Source: Cloacibacillus sp.
GTDB taxonomy: Bacteria; Synergistota; Synergistia; Synergistales; Synergistaceae
Direction of reading: 5' to 3'
NCBI RefSeq assembly: GCF_020860125.1
Contig: NZ_JAJBUX010000016.1
Coordinates: 1 to 54,590, forward strand
DNA length: 54,590 nucleotides
Within the stretch, counting starts at the first letter, position 1. Each line of letters opens with the position of its first letter. Shown piece by piece: positions 32,685 to 39,844 of this stretch. Both the position numbers and the translations under genes were made by a program. Below the pieces are notes generated by a model. That model searched no databases, had not been told where the DNA came from, and saw only the letters and a program-made list of their open reading frames with translations.

Positions 32685-33741
32685 TCGCGCGCGCCCCCTT
32701 TCCCTTGAAGATACGCTTTGCGAGGCGAGAGGCGCTGTCCCAGCTGAATTCATAGCCGCCGATTATGCCCTCGCGGCGGTAGAGGATGATGAAGAGCAGG
32801 AGCAGTGAGAAAATCAGCATTCTCATGCCCGGTATCCCCGCGAACTCCCACGAACCGATCGTTATGGAATCTTCGACGAAACGCAGCCATTCAAGCAGCA
32901 CGGTGATGACCACCGTGCCGATGATGGAACCCGTTATCGAGCCGAGGCCGCCGACGACGACGAACATCAGGATGTTGAAGGTCAGCTGGAAGTTGAACAT
33001 CTTCGGGTCGATCGTAGTGATGAGGCTGCCCATCAGCGCGCCGCCCACGCCCGCGAAAAAGGCGCCGACGACGAAGGATATCGTCTTGGTGCGGAAGGTA
33101 TTTATCCCCATCGCCTTCGCCGCGACCTCGTCGTCGCGTACGGCGCGCAGGGTGTTGCCGAAGTTGCTGGAGAGCAGCTTGATTATCACGTAGCAGGTGA
33201 TGACGCACCAGAAGTAATTCCAGCCCAAATTGGCGTAGGCCGGGATGCCCTTGAGGCCAAGCGCGCCGTTGGTGACCGGCGTCATATTCGTGAAGAGGAC
33301 GCGGATTATCTCACCGAAGCCGAGCGTCGCGATGCCGAGATAGTCGCCGCCGAGCTTAAGGCAGGGAAGCGCCATCAGCAGGCCGACAAAGGCCGCGACA
33401 AGGCCGCCCGCGATAACGGCGATAAAGAAGGGGGCGTGCATCACGGAGAAGGGCCACATCATCGGCTCCAGGATGTACATCATCTCCTTCTGCGCCGCGG
33501 GCAGGATGAGGATCGCCGTCACATAGGCGCCGATGGCCATGAAGCCCGCGTGGGCCAGCGAGAACATACCGGTGAAACCGTAGATGAGGTTAAGGCTGAT
33601 CGCCAGTATCGCGTTGACGGCGATAAGGTTCAGCACCTGTATCTTGTAGCCGTCGAGGTTCCCCTGCGCCCACCAGAGAAAGAGGGCGAGGAGGCCGAGA
33701 GAGAGAGCATTAAGAATAAGCTTCTTTGAATTTTTCATCAT
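32677..33741 (-). CDS. livM: Branched-chain amino acid ABC transporter permease
   Basis: A 354-residue inner-membrane permease with about ten hydrophobic segments. It carries the LivM motifs SLNLIYGFTGMFSLAHAGFMAIGAY and GGDYLGIATLGFGEIIRVLF, and the EAA-type loop SNFGNTLRAVRDDEVAAKAMGIN. It overlaps livH by four bases (ATGA) and livG by eight, so translation of the three is coupled. With LivH it forms the membrane channel. Confidence 0.96.
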   Translation of the reverse strand: MMKNSKKLILNALSLGLLALFLWWAQGNLDGYKIQVLNLIAVNAILAISLNLIYGFTGMFSLAHAGFMAIGAYVTAILILPAAQKEMMYILEPMMWPFSVMHAPFFIAVIAGGLVAAFVGLLMALPCLKLGGDYLGIATLGFGEIIRVLFTNMTPVTNGALGLKGIPAYANLGWNYFWCVITCYVIIKLLSSNFGNTLRAVRDDEVAAKAMGINTFRTKTISFVVGAFFAGVGGALMGSLITTIDPKMFNFQLTFNILMFVVVGGLGSITGSIIGTVVITVLLEWLRFVEDSITIGSWEFAGIPGMRMLIFSLLLLFIILYRREGIIGGYEFSWDSASRLAKRIFKGKGARANG

Positions 33742-34631
33742 ATCTTATCCTCCAGCTTCTCGCCCATCAACCCGGTCGGCTTATAGAAGAGTATCAGGAT
33801 GAGCAGGACGAAGGCGAAGGCGTCGCGGTAGCCGGAGAGCGCCGGGAAAAAGGCGACGAGCATAATCTCCATGAAGCCCAGCAGAAGGCCGCCGATCATC
33901 GCCCCCTGCACGGAACCGATGCCGCCGAGGACCGCGGCGATGAAGGCCTTGAGGCCGGGAAAGACTCCCATGAAGGGATGTATCTGTGGATAGCGCAGCG
34001 CCCACATGATGCCGGCGCAGGCCGCGAGCGCCGAGCCGATGGCAAAGGTGAGCGCGATGATGCGGTCGACCTTGACGCCCATGAGACGCGTCGTCTCAAT
34101 GTCGCGCGAGATGGCGCGCATCGCGAGCCCCGGCTTCGTGCGGTAGAGCATCCAGAGCAGCGCGCCTACGAGGATGAAGGAGATTATCGGGACAAATATC
34201 GCTAGCGGCAGGATGCGGACGTTGCCCAGAGTCATGACGCGTACAAGCGGCTCAAAGCGCGGCATCGGCTTCGGCACACCCGTGAAGATGACCAGGCAGA
34301 GATTTTCAATGAAGAAGGAGACGCCGATCGCCGAGATGAGTGCCGAGATGCGCGGCGCGTTGCGCAGCGGCTGATAGGCGACGCGGTCGATCATGACGCC
34401 GAATACCGCGGTGGCCAGAATGGAGAGCAGCACCGCCGGTATCCAGGGCAGATGCATGACCGTAATGGCAAGAAAGACAAAATAGGTGCTGATCATAAAG
34501 ATATCGCCGTGGGCGAAGTTGATGAGGCGCAGAATGCCGTAAACCATCGTATAACCGATGGCGATAAGGCCGTAAAGGCTGCCCAGCATCAGCGCGTTGA
34601 AAAAATGCTGGACCATCATATCAAAAGTCAT
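33738..34631 (-). CDS. livH: Branched-chain amino acid ABC transporter permease
   Basis: A 297-residue inner-membrane permease with about eight hydrophobic segments. It has the LivH start (FNALMLGSLYGLIAIGYTMVYGILRLINFAHGD) and the EAA-loop-like TKPGLAMRAISRDIETTRLMGVKVDRI. Start ATG 34631 lies behind GAGGGG; an internal Met four codons later is less well placed. It is preceded by a 276-base spacer with a strong hairpin that separates it from the binding-protein gene. Confidence 0.95.
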   Translation of the reverse strand: MTFDMMVQHFFNALMLGSLYGLIAIGYTMVYGILRLINFAHGDIFMISTYFVFLAITVMHLPWIPAVLLSILATAVFGVMIDRVAYQPLRNAPRISALISAIGVSFFIENLCLVIFTGVPKPMPRFEPLVRVMTLGNVRILPLAIFVPIISFILVGALLWMLYRTKPGLAMRAISRDIETTRLMGVKVDRIIALTFAIGSALAACAGIMWALRYPQIHPFMGVFPGLKAFIAAVLGGIGSVQGAMIGGLLLGFMEIMLVAFFPALSGYRDAFAFVLLILILFYKPTGLMGEKLEDKI

Positions 34632-34776
34632 CTTTTTCCCCTCTTACTTATCCTCCCGTTGTCAGAAAGGCATTTTTATTTGATTTTCAGAAAAAGCGGA
34701 ACAGAACCGCGGCGCAGGCGTGCAAACCGCTGAATGGCTAGGCTCGGGCCTCCGGAAGCATATGCCCGTACGTAAG

Positions 34777-34809
34777 ACCGCTGTCCGCCCTTTGAGGGGC
34801 GGACGCGGT
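34777..34809 (-). promoter_or_regulatory. Hairpin between livK and livH
   Basis: GTCCGCCC (34783-34790) pairs with GGGCGGAC (34797-34804). The stem is extended by ACCGC/GCGGT across a one-base bulge, about 13 pairs in all. No U-run follows on the minus strand, so it is more likely an mRNA stabiliser or processing site raising LivK over LivHMGF than a terminator. No gene is seen in this 276-base spacer. Confidence 0.65.
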
Positions 34810-34907
34810 ATGATACCATTTGCAGCCAGACGTGCGGAAGCGTTTACCGCAGTGCCGGCCGGAGCAAGTCATGACGCGTGTCGTGAGCCCAGGCCGCAGC
34901 GTTGATA

Positions 34908-36047
34908 TTACTTGGGGTTGACGATCGCGTGGAAGACCTGCCTGCCATTTTCGATCTTGATGATACCGACCGATTTTTCGGCGTCGTGCGTCTTGTTGAT
35001 CGTCGTCGTTCCCGTTACGCCGGGCATATCCTTCGTGGAGGCGATGGCTGCCGTGATCTTTTCGGGATCGGTGCTCTTAGCGTTTTTGATCGCGTTGTAG
35101 ATGAGCAGGTAGGCGTCATAGCCGCATCCGGTTAAGGCCGCGGGGTCTTTGCCGGGGAAGGCTTTGCGCCACTGTGCCGTGAACTGTTTCTGAATGGGGC
35201 TCATGAGCTTTTCGGCCATGTTGGGCGAGTAGGCGAAAGTCGTATAGCTGAAGCCCTCGACAGAGTCGCCGCCGATCTTGACCATTTCGGGGTTGTCCAT
35301 CGCGTCGCCGCCAAGGATGCTGAACTTCGCGCCGAGTTCGCGCGCCTGGCGCATGATGATCGCGCCCTCCGCGAAGTTGGCGGGGATGTAAAGCACGTCG
35401 GGATTTTTGCTGATGATCTCCGTCAGCTGCGCGGTGAAGTCCTGGTCGCCCTTCTGGTAGTTCATCATGGAAACGATCTTGCCGCCGTTCTTCGTAAAGT
35501 TCTGCTTGAAGAAGTTGCCGAGTCCGACGCTGTAGTCCTCGGTGACCTCGATGAGCATCGCGGCGCTCTTCGCCTTCAGCTCCTTGAGCGCGTAGTCAGC
35601 GGCGCCTGCGCCCTGGAAGGGGTCGATAAAGCAGACGCGGAAGACATATTTTTTCCCCTGCGTTACGAGCGGGTTCGTGCATGAGGTACCGACCATCGGG
35701 ATGCCGGCCTTCTCCGCCACTTCGCCGCCGGCCATCGCGAGGGACGATCCGTAGGTTCCGATTATCGCACGCACCTTGTCCTTCTCAATTAGGCGCTTGA
35801 CTGCGTTCGCCGATTCTACCTTGTCGCTCTTGTTGTCGACGACGACAAGTTCGATCTTCTTGCCGTCCACCGTCGGGTACTGCTGATGCGCAAGCTTAAC
35901 TCCGTCGAGCTCAAGCTGTCCGCCGATGGCGTTTCCGCCGGTAATAGGAAGATAGACGCCGATCTTCACCGTCTCCGCCGCCATCGCCATTCCTGCCGTG
36001 ACGAGCACCAATGAAAAAGCCACTGCCAATTTCTTGGTTAACTTCAT
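34908..36047 (-). CDS. livK: Branched-chain amino acid ABC transporter substrate-binding protein
   Basis: A 379-residue periplasmic binding protein of the Leu/Ile/Val (type I) family. A signal peptide (MKLTKKLAVAFSLVLVTAGMAMA, cut before AETV) is followed by KIGVYLPITGGNAIGGQLELDGVKLA, the usual first lobe. A GTYGSSLAMAGGEVAEKAGIPMVGTSCTNP ligand segment comes next. It leads the liv operon and has a candidate promoter upstream. Ligand range (Leu/Ile/Val or other amino acids) cannot be read from sequence. Confidence 0.95.
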   Translation of the reverse strand: MKLTKKLAVAFSLVLVTAGMAMAAETVKIGVYLPITGGNAIGGQLELDGVKLAHQQYPTVDGKKIELVVVDNKSDKVESANAVKRLIEKDKVRAIIGTYGSSLAMAGGEVAEKAGIPMVGTSCTNPLVTQGKKYVFRVCFIDPFQGAGAADYALKELKAKSAAMLIEVTEDYSVGLGNFFKQNFTKNGGKIVSMMNYQKGDQDFTAQLTEIISKNPDVLYIPANFAEGAIIMRQARELGAKFSILGGDAMDNPEMVKIGGDSVEGFSYTTFAYSPNMAEKLMSPIQKQFTAQWRKAFPGKDPAALTGCGYDAYLLIYNAIKNAKSTDPEKITAAIASTKDMPGVTGTTTINKTHDAEKSVGIIKIENGRQVFHAIVNPK

Positions 36048-36095
36048 TCCACTACACCTCTTCTTATTTACTTTATTAAAATAAACGCTAAAAAC

Positions 36096-36124
36096 ATTAT
36101 ATCGTAAATTGAATCAAATATCAG
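36096..36124 (-). promoter_or_regulatory. Candidate livK promoter
   Basis: On the minus strand CTGATA (36124-36119), a 17-base spacer and a perfect TATAAT (36101-36096) lie about 50 bases before the livK start. A TTTGAT word (36117-36112) sits in the spacer. Confidence 0.5.
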
Positions 36125-36352
36125 TCACAAATATAAAAATGCGGCGACATTTTTCTTGATTTTAGGAATTGACGGCCGGTTTCCCCATAAACGGGGCAAA
36201 AGGCCTAAGCTTCCTGATGGACGGTGAACAGCCTTCACGCGGCAGGAGGTTTTCAAACCGCCTCAACCACAAAGCCCCCGGATTTGCACCGGAGGCTCTG
36301 TGGCTGAGAATTTCCAACGCGGCAAACATTTGCCGGCAGCTTATGAAAAGAC

Positions 36353-36373
36353 CGGCACGGTAGTACCGTGCCG
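36353..36373 (-). terminator. Terminator of the DUF3100-type operon
   Basis: CGGCACGGT (36353-36361) pairs perfectly with ACCGTGCCG (36365-36373) over a 3-base loop. On the minus strand it is followed by GTCTTTTC. It lies 13 bases beyond the stop of the 157-residue membrane protein. Confidence 0.75.
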
Positions 36374-36385
36374 ATCCCGGTTTAT

Positions 36386-36859
36386 TTAGTGCATCATGCG
36401 CAGGATGATTTCGGCGATGACAGCCGAACCGACGAAAGTCCCTACAAAGACGAAAAGTCCAACTACGACGATCTTCCAGCCCTGCTTCCTAAGCTCTCCG
36501 AAGTCTTTGCCAACCGCGAGTCCGGCATAGGCAAGTATCGGCGTACAGAGACCAATGAAACTGACTTTAGACACCCAGGCGGTTATCTGCTCCGCGCCGG
36601 GGAAACCGGGAACTGTGACCAGGCATCCCAGGGTAACGATGTAGGCGACGGCAGGAAGCCCCTTCCATGGCATGAAATGGGCGATGATCACGCCGCCTGC
36701 GATAATCGCGAACAGGGAGAAAAATCCAGGCAGCGCCTCAACCATCGCTGAGATCGCCGAACCAGCTCCACCCTGATAGGCTCTCGCGGCGACCATGTTG
36801 CCGACAAGCGACAGGAAGCCGTATATTAATAAGAATGACACCATCTGACGATATTTCAT
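36386..36859 (-). CDS. Small membrane protein, second half of a DUF3100-type permease pair
   Basis: A 157-residue protein with about five hydrophobic segments and no soluble domain. I do not recognise a named family with certainty. It directly follows the DUF3100-type gene (18 bases) and is probably the second half of a split permease. Its GLCTPILAYAGLAVGKDFGELRKQGWKIVVVGLFVFVGTFVGSAVIAEI end resembles the C-terminal part of 2-keto-3-deoxygluconate-permease or LrgB-like carriers. Context with an M20 amidohydrolase suggests uptake of an amide-type substrate. Confidence 0.75.
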   Translation of the reverse strand: MKYRQMVSFLLIYGFLSLVGNMVAARAYQGGAGSAISAMVEALPGFFSLFAIIAGGVIIAHFMPWKGLPAVAYIVTLGCLVTVPGFPGAEQITAWVSKVSFIGLCTPILAYAGLAVGKDFGELRKQGWKIVVVGLFVFVGTFVGSAVIAEIILRMMH

Positions 36860-36877
36860 AATATTATCCGAGCCTCC

Positions 36878-37702
36878 TTACGCATTCGTCTTTTTCTCCG
36901 GCGGCACGCTGGGAGGGTCGTTGACGCCGAGTTTTTTGACCAGCCAGTTCGACAGCGGCAGGCTCAGGAATACACACAGATAAACTCCGTCAAGACCTAA
37001 AAGCATATTGCTTGCTGCCGCGAGAGCCGTGAGCTCATCCTTGATATCCGGGTACATCTCAAGAAGAGGGGCGAGGGCGGCGGTCATCATGCCGGCGCTT
37101 CCGGTCCCAGTCGCCATCGCCAGCGCCTGGGGGCTGAAGAAGGATACGATCGAAGCAATCATAGAAGAGAGAAGGCTGCAAAATACCGCGCCGAAGATCG
37201 TTCCCGTGATATAGACACCCATAACGCCGCGCCCTTCGGGAGTGTCAAGGCCGTATTTTTCTCCGATGATGGCGATATTCGGTTCGCGTGCGTTAGAGAA
37301 GGCCGCACCGATCGCCTCGCGCCGGAGGCCAAGGAAAACAGCGAGCGGGACTCCGAAGAATACGGTCCCAATGTTGCCAAATTCCTGCAGGACAAGGGCG
37401 GGGCCGGTTTCCACAACCTTCCAAAAGTTCGGTCCGACAAGCGTGCCGTAGCGCGCCATCAGCAGAAAGAAGGTCACACCTACAAGCGAAGAGGCTTCGA
37501 CCATGTCGTCGCGGGAGAGGATATTAAGCTTTTTGATTCCGCACAGCGCACCCAGGGCAAAAGAATAAAGCAGAGGAACAAGAACAATGAGCCCAGGGCC
37601 AAGCTGATACTTTTTCGCCCCTATGAGTTCGGCGATGATCACAAAGAGCAGCGCCAGCCCATGGAGCTTCCAGTTACGTATTGCCTTATCGACAATATCC
37701 AT
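36878..37702 (-). CDS. DUF3100-type membrane protein
   Basis: A 274-residue inner-membrane protein with about seven hydrophobic segments. Features are GPGLIVLVPLLYSFALGAL near the N-terminus, a central GNIGTVFFGVPLAVFLGLRREAIGAAFSNAREPNIAII loop, and the Gly-rich ATGTGSAGMMTAALAPLLE motif typical of DUF3100/LrgB-like carriers. It lies 34 bases after an M20 amidohydrolase gene and 18 bases before the small membrane partner, on one transcript. A transporter role is inferred and no substrate is known. Confidence 0.78.
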   Translation of the reverse strand: MDIVDKAIRNWKLHGLALLFVIIAELIGAKKYQLGPGLIVLVPLLYSFALGALCGIKKLNILSRDDMVEASSLVGVTFFLLMARYGTLVGPNFWKVVETGPALVLQEFGNIGTVFFGVPLAVFLGLRREAIGAAFSNAREPNIAIIGEKYGLDTPEGRGVMGVYITGTIFGAVFCSLLSSMIASIVSFFSPQALAMATGTGSAGMMTAALAPLLEMYPDIKDELTALAAASNMLLGLDGVYLCVFLSLPLSNWLVKKLGVNDPPSVPPEKKTNA

Positions 37703-37736
37703 GACGAGAAAATTCCCTCCTTAAATATATTTTCTA

Positions 37737-39053
37737 TTACTCGGAAAAGAATTTGCGGTTCAGCACCGCAAGGTACTCTTCCTTTGTATAGACGGGTTTG
37801 AAGTTCTCTGAGACCCTCTTCGCCAGCTTCGCGCCGTCGCATAAAAGGTCTGCCACGGTCATAAGCATGGCCTTGGCCGGGAGCAGGACGGCCGCGTCGA
37901 AATCAACGACTTTAAAGTCCTTTGAGTGCAGCGCTCCCACGGTTCCTCCTGCCATCGGCTGTATCGCCGGCAGCAGATGAGCCAGATCTCCCAAGTCAGT
38001 TGAGGCAGAGAAATAGGCTCCGCGGGTGACGTTGTCCGCGCCGACGAGGGCATCTGCATTTTCCGCGAATATCCCGTTCAGCTCTTTGGAGGTATCAAGG
38101 GGCATATATCCGGCGATACTCCTAACGTGGCACTTAGCGCCGAGCGCTTCGCCGCCCGCCCTGAAGGCGCGAATGACCTTGTCGAAGGTCTCGTCTATTT
38201 TGTCAGCATTGCCCGCACGGACATATCCTTCGAGACGGACGTCGTCCGGCACGCTGTTCACTGAATCGCCGCCCTTCGTGATGATGTAGTGAACGCGGAT
38301 ATGATCCTCGTCACGGAAGGTCTCACGCAAAGCGTTAACGGCGTTTATGCCCGCGACGGCCGCGTACAGCGCATTCACACCAAGATGCGGAGCCGCCGCC
38401 GCGTGCGCCTGCCGTCCCTCGTAGCGCAGCATGAAGATACGGAAGCCGTTGCCTCCCTCCGGTATTACGAACGAGGGGTTCGGCTGGTCGTCGCCGGCGT
38501 GAACCATCATCGCCATGTCCACGTCGTCAAAGACCCCAAGCCGCACGAGCTCCTGTTTGCCTCCGTAGTAGACGATCTCACCGCGCTCGCGCATCTCAGT
38601 ACGCCGCCCGACTTCGATAAATTCTTCCGCCGGAACTCCGATAAGGGAGACGGAACCGGCGAGCTCCTTCATCAGCCCGCTCTTCACCAGCGCCGCCGCC
38701 GCCGCGTAGACCGCGGATATCTGCAAATTATGGCCACAGCTGTGGGAGGCCCCATCATCGGGATCAGCCTGAGGATGCTGGCGGCAGACGATACCGTCCA
38801 GCTCGCCGATCAGAGCCACGCGCGACCCCGGAGCGCCTCCGTCAAGATCAGCGCGCAGCCCGGTGAGAGCCAATCCCTCTTTCACATCAAGCCCCAGTCC
38901 ACTCAGCGCTTCGCTCAGCTTCTGTGACGTACGCCTCTCAAAAAAGCCCAGCTCGGGGTGCGCCGCGATATCTTCCGCAAATGCCCCGACTTCGCATCTT
39001 ACGGAGTCTACGGCGTCACAAAGCAATTTTTTCAATTCTGTTTTTTCCATCAT
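37737..39053 (-). CDS. M20-family amidohydrolase (AbgB-like), third copy
   Basis: A 438-residue metallo-amidohydrolase, clearly different from the tandem pair at 24.9-28.9 kb. The metal site reads ALIGELDGIVC then GASHSCGHNLQ, with VPAEEFIE carrying the catalytic Glu pair. A longer insertion than in the pair (IEVGRRTEMRERGEIVYYGGKQ) resembles p-aminobenzoyl-glutamate hydrolase AbgB-type proteins. The start could be ATG 39053 or 39050, both behind GGAAGG. It leads a three-gene operon with the two membrane proteins, analogous to the abgB-abgT pairing but with a different carrier. Confidence 0.88.
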   Translation of the reverse strand: MMEKTELKKLLCDAVDSVRCEVGAFAEDIAAHPELGFFERRTSQKLSEALSGLGLDVKEGLALTGLRADLDGGAPGSRVALIGELDGIVCRQHPQADPDDGASHSCGHNLQISAVYAAAAALVKSGLMKELAGSVSLIGVPAEEFIEVGRRTEMRERGEIVYYGGKQELVRLGVFDDVDMAMMVHAGDDQPNPSFVIPEGGNGFRIFMLRYEGRQAHAAAAPHLGVNALYAAVAGINAVNALRETFRDEDHIRVHYIITKGGDSVNSVPDDVRLEGYVRAGNADKIDETFDKVIRAFRAGGEALGAKCHVRSIAGYMPLDTSKELNGIFAENADALVGADNVTRGAYFSASTDLGDLAHLLPAIQPMAGGTVGALHSKDFKVVDFDAAVLLPAKAMLMTVADLLCDGAKLAKRVSENFKPVYTKEEYLAVLNRKFFSE

Positions 39054-39151
39054 AGCCTTCCCCAGCTGAAATAAAAATTATGTGTACGATTATATACTCT
39101 CACACTAATATTAACAGTTATTTATTATAAAAAACGCATAAACTAAAAATT

Positions 39152-39841
39152 TTAGCCGCGAATGCTTATACCAGGAAACAATCTCTCCAACTCAGCCGGA
39201 TTGGCGGCGGTATATGATAGAAACCTCCCGTCAAGACAGCCGGTAGGCTTAAAGCACTGCACCACCCAATGGGCGTCGTCGTTTAGCTGTTCGCGTATCG
39301 CGGGCAGATCTTCCGGGCGGTGGAGCGCGGGCACAAAGGTGGTACGAAACTCATAGGAGCGGGCGCGCTCCTTGACGATCCGCACCGATTCCCGTATCTT
39401 CGCGATCTCCACCGGCACCGCCGCGAGCCGCGCGTACGACGCGGCGTCGAGCGGCGCCTTGATATCCATCGCGACGTGCTCCACAAGCCCTTCGTCGATC
39501 AGGACGCGCAGCTGCTCCGGGTCCGTGCCGTTCGTATCGAGTTTGACGGCGAGCCCCAGCTCCTTAAGCTCCGCCAGAAGCGGACGCAGTCCGGGCCATA
39601 GCGTCGGCTCGCCGCCGCTGACGACGACGCCGTCGAGAAACTTCGCGCGCCGCTTTACGTCGGCGATAATCTTTTTCACCGACAGCTCGCCCACGCCCGC
39701 CGTCACCAGTTCGCCGTTATGGCACCATGGACAGCGGAAATTGCAGCCGCAGGTGAAGATCACCGCCGCGACATGACCCTCCCAGTCTAAAAAAGAGGCG
39801 GGGAGATATCCCCCCGCCCTCGTCTCTTCCATTTGTTCCAT
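39152..39841 (-). CDS. nrdG: Anaerobic ribonucleoside-triphosphate reductase activating protein
   Basis: A 229-residue radical SAM enzyme that installs the glycyl radical on NrdD. The cluster motif is CGCNFRCPWCHN, with Cys33, Cys37 and Cys40 in CX3CX2C spacing, and VVSGGEPTLWPG supplies the SAM-binding GGE. It is longer than E. coli NrdG (154 residues), matching the longer type seen in many anaerobes. It starts three bases after the nrdD stop without a clear ribosome site, suggesting coupling. Confidence 0.94.
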   Translation of the reverse strand: MEQMEETRAGGYLPASFLDWEGHVAAVIFTCGCNFRCPWCHNGELVTAGVGELSVKKIIADVKRRAKFLDGVVVSGGEPTLWPGLRPLLAELKELGLAVKLDTNGTDPEQLRVLIDEGLVEHVAMDIKAPLDAASYARLAAVPVEIAKIRESVRIVKERARSYEFRTTFVPALHRPEDLPAIREQLNDDAHWVVQCFKPTGCLDGRFLSYTAANPAELERLFPGISIRG

Positions 39842-39844
39842 CTA

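Larger units (their letters stand above)
36048..36385. other. Intergenic region between livK and the DUF3100-type genes
   Basis: A 338-base stretch with no credible gene; a 64-codon frame at 36169-36363 lacks a ribosome site. Next to livK lies its promoter. The middle contains GC-rich imperfect hairpins (around 36241-36262 and 36273-36297). The left-transcribed membrane-protein operon ends beyond 36386 in a terminator. Confidence 0.6.

Noticed and set aside
34720..34905. Small open frames in the livK-livH spacer
   Set aside because: They run through the hairpin on the opposite strand of the operon and lack ribosome sites.
36169..36363. Small open frame of 64 codons between livK and the DUF3100-type operon
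   Set aside because: No ribosome site, atypical composition, and it overlaps hairpins and a terminator.
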